From Bermanella sp036960565 (GTDB lineage Bacteria > Pseudomonadota > Gammaproteobacteria > Pseudomonadales > Oceanobacteraceae), in NCBI GenBank assembly GCA_036960565.1, contig JBALXQ010000004.1, positions 95,641 to 159,640 on the forward strand: DNA of 64,000 nucleotides, given 5' to 3'. Under the pieces are notes generated by a model. That model made no database searches. It was not told the DNA's origin and saw only the letters and a program-made list of their open reading frames with translations. Each line of letters begins with the position of its first letter. Position 1 is the stretch's first letter. Below are positions 44,261 through 51,670 of this stretch, piece after piece. A program made the translations under genes and the position numbers.

Positions 44261-44274
44261 GAGGCTCGAGCCTC
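44261..44274 (+). promoter_or_regulatory. Perfect 14-bp palindrome before the FilA-like gene
   Basis: GAGGCTCGAGCCTC, fully self-complementary, 27 bp ahead of the ATG and 16 bp ahead of the AGGAGA ribosome site. As DNA it could be a dimer operator; as RNA it could dimerise or form a hairpin close to the ribosome site. Confidence 0.45.
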
Positions 44275-44301
44275 ATAATAAAAATAAATAGGAGACACAC
44301 A

Positions 44302-45642
44302 ATGAAAGGCTTTCAAAAACTAGCTCTAGTAACGGCTATTGCTGCGGCACCATTTGCAGCGCAAGCAGAATTGAAAGCAATGGACGATGCATTGCTTTCA
44401 GAAATGACAGGTCAAGCCGGTGTAACCATCGATGTTGATTTGCAAATGACTATCGAAAACATTGTATACGTAGATAGCGATGGTAGTGGCGCAACTACTT
44501 TAGTTTCTGCTGCAACTGGTCAGTATGATACTAACGGTGACGCAGCGGTAGATGGTGGTTTTGACTCAAGTGGTGTTGCTGAAGCTGTGACTCAAGATGT
44601 TTTCGGTACTAAAGGTGCTGTAACTATATCTGATCTTAAGATGGGTTCACTTGACGCTTCTGGCGCTTTAATCGGAGCTGCTTCTATCAAGGGTGTGACC
44701 ATTGATGTTGACGGTACAGATGGTCTAGTAATCGGTATTGGCCAGATTGGTGACACTTCAGGTAACGGTATCGATATCTCTGTTGCTTCAATCACTGTCG
44801 GTAATGGTGGCGGTCAGCTGGCTGTATTGGCAGCTAAAACTACGGCAGCCGGTACAGAAATTCCAGGTCTTATTGCAGCCACTGCAACTACTGGTGTAAC
44901 TGATGCTGCAAGTGGTGCTGCATACTTAGCCGACCCATCTAATTCAGGTGACGGTTTCTGGGATGCAGCGGTTGGTAATATCACAACTGCCGCACAAAAT
45001 GCAGGGCTTGCTGCTCAGTCTGGTAACATCGGTGGGCTTGTAATCGAAAACTTCAAGAACTATGTTGAAGATGACACGGTTGCGACTTACAACGATTTAT
45101 TCGGCATGGCTATCATGGACAGCAGCGGTGTTGTTGATGGCGTTACCGGTGTTAGTGCTGGTGCGGGTCGTTACATTCAAGCAGAAATCAAAATTGCCGG
45201 TACTGGTAATGCGGCTCTAGGGACTTCAGGCGTTAAAATTGATGCAGCCATCGGTGGCGGCATGGATAAGATGGCTTGGGTAACTGGTGAAGATACTAAT
45301 GCTGATACTGTTGCTGATGCATTCCATGAAGTGGGTGTTCGTGACTTCGCTTTCTTCGGTTCTTCTGACGCTGATGGCGATGGCATTACCGATACTCTTG
45401 AAGCAATGGAAATCAGCGTAACGATTGACGTTGTTGATCATGAGTCTTGGAACAATGCTACTCCTGGTACTGTTGATGTTGCAGCATTACACATCAGTGA
45501 CATGGTTGTTAAAGGTTCTATCCAGTTGGGTGACATCTACATGTCTTCTACTACTGCAAGCGTATCTGAGCAATCTCTTGGTGGTGTATTAATCAAGAAT
45601 ATCGATATGACTGGTACTGACGTTTACATCTACGGTCACTAA
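44302..45642 (+). CDS. FilA-like (DUF6160-type) secreted protein
   Basis: 446 residues; ATG 44302 behind AGGAGA. Signal peptide (FQKLALVTAIAAAPFAAQA) then the family opening LKAMDDALLSEMTGQAGVTIDV. The rest is Gly/Ala/Asp/Ser/Thr-rich beta sequence without Cys, with Ca-type acidic stretches (VDSDGSGATT, DADGDGITDT) and two conserved modules: IKGVTIDVDGTDGLVIGIGQ...GNGIDIS (about 130-165) and GGLVIENFKNYVEDD (about 245-260). It ends IDMTGTDVYIYGH. The layout recalls FilA of the Acinetobacter fil locus and DUF6160 proteins; a surface fibre or pilus-associated role is inferred, and no fil partners (usher, chaperone) are present here. First of three paralogues. Confidence 0.72.
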   Translation: MKGFQKLALVTAIAAAPFAAQAELKAMDDALLSEMTGQAGVTIDVDLQMTIENIVYVDSDGSGATTLVSAATGQYDTNGDAAVDGGFDSSGVAEAVTQDVFGTKGAVTISDLKMGSLDASGALIGAASIKGVTIDVDGTDGLVIGIGQIGDTSGNGIDISVASITVGNGGGQLAVLAAKTTAAGTEIPGLIAATATTGVTDAASGAAYLADPSNSGDGFWDAAVGNITTAAQNAGLAAQSGNIGGLVIENFKNYVEDDTVATYNDLFGMAIMDSSGVVDGVTGVSAGAGRYIQAEIKIAGTGNAALGTSGVKIDAAIGGGMDKMAWVTGEDTNADTVADAFHEVGVRDFAFFGSSDADGDGITDTLEAMEISVTIDVVDHESWNNATPGTVDVAALHISDMVVKGSIQLGDIYMSSTTASVSEQSLGGVLIKNIDMTGTDVYIYGH

Positions 45643-45670
45643 TCCGACCTTTGATGTTTAGTTAGACTTT

Positions 45671-45696
45671 AAACCCCGGCTTGCCGGGGTTTTTTA
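45671..45696 (+). terminator. Intrinsic terminator of the FilA-like gene
   Basis: AACCCCGGC, TT, GCCGGGGTT and a T-run, 28 bp after the stop. It continues via ATG into the palindrome at 45698, as at 28.68 kb. Confidence 0.9.
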
Positions 45697-45697
45697 T

Positions 45698-45744
45698 GCC
45701 CAGGGATGGGCTGTATCCTGATGCTGTAGGGAACAAGCAGAAGG
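45698..45744. repeat. Paired-palindrome repeat, copy B
   Basis: GCCCAGGGATGGGC (45698-45711), linker TGTAT, then CCTGATGCT (45717-45725) / AGCAGAAGG (45736-45744) around the core GTAGGGAACA. 7 of 9 pairs match in the second stem. It directly follows the terminator. Confidence 0.7.
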
Positions 45745-45762
45745 GAGTGTAGAGGATAGACG

Positions 45763-45819
45763 GCCATTTTTTACTTCTGCAAAAATGGCATTTCCCACAT
45801 CCGTGTGGGTCGTATCCTA
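45763..45819. repeat. Paired-palindrome repeat, copy C, cut by the gap
   Basis: GCCATTTTT (45763-45771) / AAAAATGGC (45781-45789) hairpin, then CCCACA-TCCG-TGTGGG (45794-45809) and CGTATCCTA before the N run. The CCCA...TGGG and GTATCCT elements match copy B. Confidence 0.65.
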
Positions 45820-45919
45820 NNNNNNNNNNNNNNNNNNNNNNNNNNNNNNNNNNNNNNNNNNNNNNNNNNNNNNNNNNNNNNNNNNNNNNNNNNNNNNNNN
45901 NNNNNNNNNNNNNNNNNNN
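45820..45919. other. Assembly gap of exactly 100 N
   Basis: Fixed-length N run; true size unknown. It falls inside an array of palindromic repeats, the probable cause of the break. Confidence 0.98.
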
Positions 45920-46110
45920 AAATTGCACAACTATATGGATGTAGTTGGTAGAGCGAAGCAGGATGCCAGAGCCGCAGGAGCAATATTTTAGGGTATGTAC
46001 GGCAGCTGCGACATTTGCAGCTTAGTAAGTCTAAAATTGCACAACTATATGGATGTAGTTGGTAGAGCGAAGCAGGATGCCAGAGCCGTGGGAGCAATAT
46101 TTTAGGGTAG
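45920..46110. repeat. 114-bp tandem repeat with nested hairpins
   Basis: Unit 45920-46033, second partial copy from 46034; about 77 bases are repeated with only two differences. Each contains CAACTA/TAGTTG around TATGGATG, enclosed by outer arms CTAAAAT-TGC / GCA-AT-ATTTTAG, and ends GGGTA. The space between the copies holds AGCTGC/GCAGCT. The outer arms match the second hairpin of the 63.5-kb repeats, split by an insert. Confidence 0.75.
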
Positions 46111-46227
46111 GCCCAGCAGGTACGACTTGCATTAAAACTGCTAACAATGAATGCAATTCCAATTCAGCATCTATCCTTTATTAGCCAGTCGAAAAAGTGC
46201 TACAAATAAACTGAAAAAGGAATTTTT

Positions 46228-46710
46228 ATGAAACTAACCATTTTAATCTGTTTATTCATTCTCCCCTTAATAAGCTCTGCCGAATTACTAGAGCTGCAAG
46301 ATGAGATGTTGTCTCAGTATCGTGGCCAAGCGGCAGTGACTCAAAATGCAGAACCCCCAGAAAGCCAAGCCCAAGCGACTAATTCAGCATCCGCTTTAAT
46401 TATCCAAAATCCCAGTGTTAATACATTACCCAGTGCAGGCATCACTATGGATATCAACTTGCAACTTCAAATAGATGAAATCCGTTGGGTTGATTCCGAC
46501 GGCCTAGGTTCTAATGGCAGCCAGGGTGCTATTATCCTAAAAGGTTTTTCCGCAGGCCATATAGAAAATGGTGTACTGAGTCCGGCCTCTATTAGAGGTA
46601 TCACCCTAGATGTAGACGGTAATAAGGGCGTGGTAATAGGTGTGCAACAAATTGGTGATCAATTTGGTAATGGCATTGATATTAATATCGACTCTGTTCA
46701 AATAAATTAA
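46228..46710 (+). CDS. Short FilA/DUF6160-like paralogue
   Basis: 160 residues: signal peptide (TILICLFILPLISSAE), then LLELQDEMLSQYRGQAAV, a degenerate form of the FilA opening, a Gln/Ala/Ser-rich spacer, and MDINLQLQIDEIRWVDSDGLG. It keeps only the first conserved module, IRGITLDVDGNKGVVIGVQQ...GNGIDINI, and stops directly after it, lacking the GGLxIEN module and the IYGH end of its neighbours. No remnant of the missing half is visible in the next 238 bp, so either an old truncation or a genuine short form. Lies right after the repeat array. Confidence 0.7.
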   Translation: MKLTILICLFILPLISSAELLELQDEMLSQYRGQAAVTQNAEPPESQAQATNSASALIIQNPSVNTLPSAGITMDINLQLQIDEIRWVDSDGLGSNGSQGAIILKGFSAGHIENGVLSPASIRGITLDVDGNKGVVIGVQQIGDQFGNGIDINIDSVQIN

Positions 46711-46948
46711 ACATTTTCTGTTCGGTTTTGTATCCCTTTAGTAATTAATCCTCTCTTACAGTATTTATTTTTACGCTCCTTTTTAAGTTAGGCTTTCTTT
46801 TTAACGTTAGGCTTAGTTAGTCATAACAGTTATGTTACTTTTCGTTTTTATTCTTTTTATTTTCTAACCCCCTGAAAGTCATTTTTTACAACTAGGCTAA
46901 TTGCTAGATGTGCCGCATTTTGTGCGCATGCAGTAAAGAGGTGGTTGT

Positions 46949-48076
46949 ATGAAACGGATTTTCATCACTCTTGTATTAATGCTTTTTTTACCAGCGCTCT
47001 TGTGGGCCGACCTAGTGCCCTTAACCGATGTTCAGTTGCAATTGAGTGTGGGAAAAATTGATTTTTCACCCGCCGAAACCAGCCCAGAAGTGGCTCAAGC
47101 TCCCACTGCAAATACCCTTTCCCCTGATGATTTAACTTTGACCGAAGGCATAGAGCTGGACATTAAAATACAGGCCAGCCTAGATGTAACTTACGTGGAC
47201 CCTGATGGAATTGGCGAAAACGGCAGTGAAGGAATGATTGAGTTATCGGGTTTGCACATTGGTGGCTCGGATGCCCCCATTACCGCCGAGATGCTGGCCA
47301 GTGACACCCCGTTTGCCAGCGATGAATTAGCGATTATTAATAATGTGCTCATAGAAGTAGACCCCCATGAGGGCATGTTTATCACCATAGAAGAGTTTGG
47401 TGATAACCAAGGCAATGGCGTGGATATAATTATAAATGACATTTTTTTAGGCGATAGAACCCGCAGTGCTGGCGGCTTGTTAATAGAAAACCTATCTAAC
47501 TTTATTCAAGATAAAAACGTTACCCGCTTTAATAGTTTGTTTGGTATGAACCTCGCCACAGTTGATGATGGCAAAAACACCGAAAACGGCAATTGGGCGC
47601 CGTTTTTAACTCAGGTAGTCACCGAATCTGCCGACGACGTCCTAGCTAATCAGGCCGATACGGCGTTAACAGAATCGCTAAATCAGGTGTCGGCAGGCGT
47701 GGGATTACCCGGCTTTGGATCCAATACCACCATAGATGCCAGCTTTGTATTGCACATGGATAAAGTGGCCTGGGTAGATGACGGCGGTGAATTTGGTTTG
47801 GCTGGCTTAATGGTTTACCAAGGGGAAGACACTAACGGCGATGGCATTGACGATACTATCGGCCCAGCCCGCTTAACTCAAATGAAGCTAGAGACCATCA
47901 CTCATACCAATTTAGAGGGTGAATCGGTGCAGGCTTTGTATATTGAAAATCTCGATTTTAAAGCCGATATTGCCATTCAAAGTATCTATGTGGGTTCCCC
48001 TGCAAACAGCCTAGGAGCCTTACATATCAAGGGCTTGGACACATCGGGCACCAGTATTTGGATATACGGGCATTAA
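46949..48076 (+). CDS. FilA/DUF6160-like paralogue, full length
   Basis: 375 residues. Signal peptide (RIFITLVLMLFLPALLWAD), then the diverged opening LVPLTDVQLQLSVGKIDF, the first module (NNVLIEVDPHEGMFITIEEF...GNGVDIIIN), the second module GGLLIENLSNFIQDKNVTRFNSLFGM, an acidic EDTNGDGIDDTIGP that recalls calcium loops, and the end DTSGTSIWIYGH. Module order matches the gene at 44302, at about 85% of its length. AGAGG precedes the ATG. Probably exported by Sec and surface-located, by analogy only. Confidence 0.72.
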   Translation: MKRIFITLVLMLFLPALLWADLVPLTDVQLQLSVGKIDFSPAETSPEVAQAPTANTLSPDDLTLTEGIELDIKIQASLDVTYVDPDGIGENGSEGMIELSGLHIGGSDAPITAEMLASDTPFASDELAIINNVLIEVDPHEGMFITIEEFGDNQGNGVDIIINDIFLGDRTRSAGGLLIENLSNFIQDKNVTRFNSLFGMNLATVDDGKNTENGNWAPFLTQVVTESADDVLANQADTALTESLNQVSAGVGLPGFGSNTTIDASFVLHMDKVAWVDDGGEFGLAGLMVYQGEDTNGDGIDDTIGPARLTQMKLETITHTNLEGESVQALYIENLDFKADIAIQSIYVGSPANSLGALHIKGLDTSGTSIWIYGH

Positions 48077-48127
48077 TGATCGTGAGTGGTTTTTATCTTA
48101 AATAATGGCTTGTTATACCCATAAATT

Positions 48128-48151
48128 GTTAGGGGTTTTTAAATACCCCTT
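48128..48151 (+). terminator. Weak terminator-like hairpin
   Basis: AGGGGT (48131-48136) pairs with ACCCCT (48145-48150) around TTTTAAAT, 55 bp after the stop; no T-run follows. Confidence 0.3.
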
Positions 48152-48199
48152 ACCTACGTACAATGCGGCCTTATTGCCCGCGGAAAACCACAGCCTTTT

Positions 48200-50503
48200 A
48201 TGCAAAGCCCCAGTGAACCCAACGCTCATACTAATAGCAGCAGTACGCCTTTAGTGCCTGCCTTAAATAGCCATGGGCTTTATCGTGAAAACGAGAAGCC
48301 AGCGCCATATTTACCCATGTCTATTAAAGAGATGAAACAACTGGGTTGGGACAGCTGCGATATTATAATTGTGTGCGGTGATGCCTATGTGGATCACCCC
48401 AGTTTTGGCATGGCGGTAATTGGCCGCACATTAGAAGCACAAGGTTTTAGGGTAGGGCTTATCTGCCAGCCCGATTGGAATAACATTGAAAGCTTTAAAG
48501 TACTGGGCAAGCCTAACCTGTATTTTGGTGTGTCTGCCGGCAACATGGATAGCCTAATTAACCGCTATACGGCTGATCGCCGAGTACGTCACGATGATGC
48601 TTATACGCCGGGTAATGTGGGCGGAAAACGCCCAGACCGAGCCGTCACCGTTTACACGCAAAAATTGCGTGAAGCCTATAAAAAAGAAGTGCCTATTATT
48701 GCTGGCGGCATTGAAGCAAGTTTGCGCCGTTTAAGTCATTACGATTACTGGCAAGACCGAATTCGCGGATCGGTATTGCTCGATAGTACTGCCGATATGC
48801 TGTTTTATGGCAATGCCGAGCGCGCATTAATTGATGTTTCTCATCGCTTAGGGGCGGGGGAAAAAATTGAAAGCATTCAGGATGTGCGTGGTACTGCTTT
48901 CTTGTGTAAATCTTTGCCCAATATTAAAGGTGATACTAATGAAGGCGGGCAGGAAAAAGGCTGGACCGAGATAGACAGTACTCAGTTAGATCAGCCTGGA
49001 CGCGTGAAGGCACATTTAAACCCTTATCAAATGATTGATGAGCAAGAAAAAAAGGAACAGTTAGATTTAAAAGTCGCTAACTCTTCTGTGGTGCAAATTG
49101 TGCCACACATGCAAATGCGCAAGACTGATCCGGCCAGTAGTTATATTCGCCTGCCGTCGCTTGAACAGGTTAAAAGCGATCCTGCACTTTACGCGCATAT
49201 GGACCGAGTTTTTCATAAAGAAACCAATCCGGGTAACGCTCGTCCGTTAGTACAAAAACACGGACGAAATGATATCTGGGTAAACCCGCCACCAATCCCC
49301 CTAAGTACCGAAGAATTAGACGGGGTGTTTGAACATAACTATCAGCGCAAACCTCACCCTGTATATGGCAAGGCTAAAATTCCTGCCTACGATATGATTC
49401 GTTTTAGTGTGAATATTATGCGTGGCTGTTTTGGTGGTTGTACTTTTTGCTCCATTACCGAACACGAAGGGCGCATTATTCAAAGCCGCTCGGAAAAATC
49501 TATTCTTACTGAAATTGAAAATATTCGCGATAAAACTCCTGGTTTTACCGGCACCATTAGTGATTTAGGTGGCCCCACCGCCAATATGTATCGTTTAAAT
49601 TGCAAAGATAAAAAAATTGAAGAAAGCTGTCGCCGACCTAGTTGTGTTTACCCTAGTATTTGCAGCAGCTTGCAAACCGATCACAGCCATACCACGGCAC
49701 TTTATCGTAAAGCGCGTAAAATTGAAGGCGTTAAAAATGTTGCCATCGCTTCGGGTCTTCGTTATGACCTGGCAGTGGAAGACCCTGAATACGTTAAAGA
49801 ATTAGTAACACACCATGTGGGCGGCTATTTAAAGATTGCACCAGAGCACTCTGAAGAGGGGCCTTTAAGCAAAATGATGAAGCCTGGCATGGGTACTTAT
49901 GAAACATTTAAGAAAATGTTTGAAAAATATTCAAAAGCGGCCGGTAAAAAACAGTACCTAATTCCGTATTTTATCAGTGCTCATCCGGGCAGTACCGATA
50001 AAGATATGATGAATTTGGCGTTATGGCTTAAAGAAAATAATTTCAAGATTGATCAGGTGCAAAATTTCTACCCATCGCCTATGGCTACTGCCAGTACCAT
50101 GTATGCCACCGAGCGCAATCCGCTAAAGCCCATTAAGGCTAAAAATACTGAACCGGTATTTGCTGCAAAAAATAAAGAACAACGTGCCTTGCATAAGGCT
50201 TTTTTGCGCTACCACGATCCTGAAAGCTGGCCTTTATTACGTACCGCTCTTAAAAAAATGGGCAAGGCTAATTTAATTGGCCGTGGCCCAGCACATTTGG
50301 TGCCGCCAGAAACAGGGCGGGAAAAAGATGCCCGTCGCGCTAATAAAAAGTATGTGCCGCCTAATAAGCCGGGTCGCGCAGGGAATAAAAAACCGCTAAA
50401 TGCTCGCACTCAACATACCGGGTTGCCTTATAACCCTAATGAAAAAGCAGCGGGAAAACCGAAAATTAAAGCCCAAAAAAGCCACTCAAAAAAGGCCAGA
50501 TAA
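48200..50503 (+). CDS. ygiQ: YgiQ family radical SAM protein
   Basis: 767 residues, close to E. coli YgiQ (739). Opening LPMSIKEMKQLGWDSCDIIIV with CGDAYVDHPSFGMAVIGR, the radical-SAM cluster motif CFGGCTFC (CxxxCxxC) in MRGCFGGCTFCSITEHEGR, SDLGGPTANMYRLNCK, a further Cys group (CRRPSCVYPSICSS) and a Lys/Pro-rich tail of about 75 residues. Likely binds an extra Fe-S cluster. The reaction is unknown. Start ATG 48200; conservation begins about residue 38, so a slightly shorter protein is possible. Monocistronic. Confidence 0.94.
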   Translation: MQSPSEPNAHTNSSSTPLVPALNSHGLYRENEKPAPYLPMSIKEMKQLGWDSCDIIIVCGDAYVDHPSFGMAVIGRTLEAQGFRVGLICQPDWNNIESFKVLGKPNLYFGVSAGNMDSLINRYTADRRVRHDDAYTPGNVGGKRPDRAVTVYTQKLREAYKKEVPIIAGGIEASLRRLSHYDYWQDRIRGSVLLDSTADMLFYGNAERALIDVSHRLGAGEKIESIQDVRGTAFLCKSLPNIKGDTNEGGQEKGWTEIDSTQLDQPGRVKAHLNPYQMIDEQEKKEQLDLKVANSSVVQIVPHMQMRKTDPASSYIRLPSLEQVKSDPALYAHMDRVFHKETNPGNARPLVQKHGRNDIWVNPPPIPLSTEELDGVFEHNYQRKPHPVYGKAKIPAYDMIRFSVNIMRGCFGGCTFCSITEHEGRIIQSRSEKSILTEIENIRDKTPGFTGTISDLGGPTANMYRLNCKDKKIEESCRRPSCVYPSICSSLQTDHSHTTALYRKARKIEGVKNVAIASGLRYDLAVEDPEYVKELVTHHVGGYLKIAPEHSEEGPLSKMMKPGMGTYETFKKMFEKYSKAAGKKQYLIPYFISAHPGSTDKDMMNLALWLKENNFKIDQVQNFYPSPMATASTMYATERNPLKPIKAKNTEPVFAAKNKEQRALHKAFLRYHDPESWPLLRTALKKMGKANLIGRGPAHLVPPETGREKDARRANKKYVPPNKPGRAGNKKPLNARTQHTGLPYNPNEKAAGKPKIKAQKSHSKKAR

Positions 50504-50555
50504 AGCGCCTATAATTGAAAGCTGGTGAAGGGAGCTAGATGGGAAGTGAAACATT

Positions 50556-51449
50556 ATGAATGACTGGGAAATAAAACAACTGCGTCATTTCATAATGATT
50601 TATGAGCTTTCTAGTATTTCCAAAGCGGCGGCTCAAATGGGATTAACTCAGTCTGCGCTTACCAAGAGTTTGAAAAAACTAGAGGAACGACTGAGCCTAA
50701 TCTTGTTCCATCGCCACACCCGTGAGCTCCAACCTACCGAAGCCGCTCAAGCCTTGTATCATAATGCACTGGAAATACTGGCCAGTGCCGAAGACTTTTC
50801 CAATAAAGTTTCGTTAATTATTCAAGGGAATTTAGGGCAAGTTAATATTGGCTGTGGGCCCTTAATTCAACAGTTTTTATCTGAAATTCTGGTGGAGAAA
50901 GCCATAGAGAAGTTGCCAAATTTAAAACTGCAAATAAGCGGTGGTAACTTTAAGGCATTGTCATATGGGTTACTAAATCATGAATATGATTTCATGATGT
51001 ACGATGGCGGCGACATTCAAACTCTAAATGAACCAGAACGCTTTGAAGTGACGCCCATTTTAAAGCAGCCCATCGTATTTCTAGTTTCTCCAAAAAACCC
51101 AAAATATCAGGAAAAATGCCACCTGTTTGAATACAAGTGGGCGCTGCCAACCATTCCGCTACGGCTCAAAAATAACATGCCAGACGCTATGTTAGGTGCG
51201 GGAATTCCCCATTATCAAATTGAAAGCATGGCGCAATGCATTAATTTGGCTAAACGGGGTTTAGTGGTCACGGCGGCCTTAAAGTCTTTGGTGGAAACAG
51301 AGCTTAAAACGGGTGAGCTGGTAGAGGTGGCGTCACCAATAAAAATGTCCTCTAACTTTGCACTGTACCGCTTAAGGTCCCGGAAAATGTCAGAGCAGGC
51401 GCGCTCGGTGGTGGAGCTTATTAAAACCATTGCCAAGGAAGAGTTTTAA
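50556..51449 (+). CDS. LysR family transcriptional regulator
   Basis: 297 residues: N-terminal winged HTH (ELSSISKAAAQMGLTQSALTKSLKKLEERL, about 15-45) and a substrate-binding-like effector domain of two lobes (from about 90, LGQVNIGCGPLIQQF). It is a full-length LTTR. There is no divergent target gene: YgiQ lies upstream on the same strand and the HD-GYP gene downstream, so its regulon is not evident. Ligand unknown. Confidence 0.92.
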   Translation: MNDWEIKQLRHFIMIYELSSISKAAAQMGLTQSALTKSLKKLEERLSLILFHRHTRELQPTEAAQALYHNALEILASAEDFSNKVSLIIQGNLGQVNIGCGPLIQQFLSEILVEKAIEKLPNLKLQISGGNFKALSYGLLNHEYDFMMYDGGDIQTLNEPERFEVTPILKQPIVFLVSPKNPKYQEKCHLFEYKWALPTIPLRLKNNMPDAMLGAGIPHYQIESMAQCINLAKRGLVVTAALKSLVETELKTGELVEVASPIKMSSNFALYRLRSRKMSEQARSVVELIKTIAKEEF

Positions 51450-51670
51450 CACTTCCTGAAATCCCCTTAATATCTCCACCTCTCTTTTGACTTATTTTCA
51501 GTATATTTCGCTCTTACTGTTATTCCAAAATGGTATTAAAACCCTATACGTGTTCATTCTGGACGTGAATAGAGGAATATGGCCGACTCTCATCTATACT
51601 AAAAATAGGAAGTTTTCAGCTAGATAATATCCAAGGATGATTTTAAGTTACATTCAGCGGGTGCTGATAC

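Noticed and set aside
45662..46097. Frames running through the N gap
   Set aside because: They consist of unknown bases and repeat sequence, so no real protein can be called.
45698..46110. Repeat palindromes as ends of an insertion sequence or integron attC sites
   Set aside because: No transposase or integrase frame lies between copies, no direct target repeats are visible, and no attC R boxes (GTTRRRY-type) are seen.
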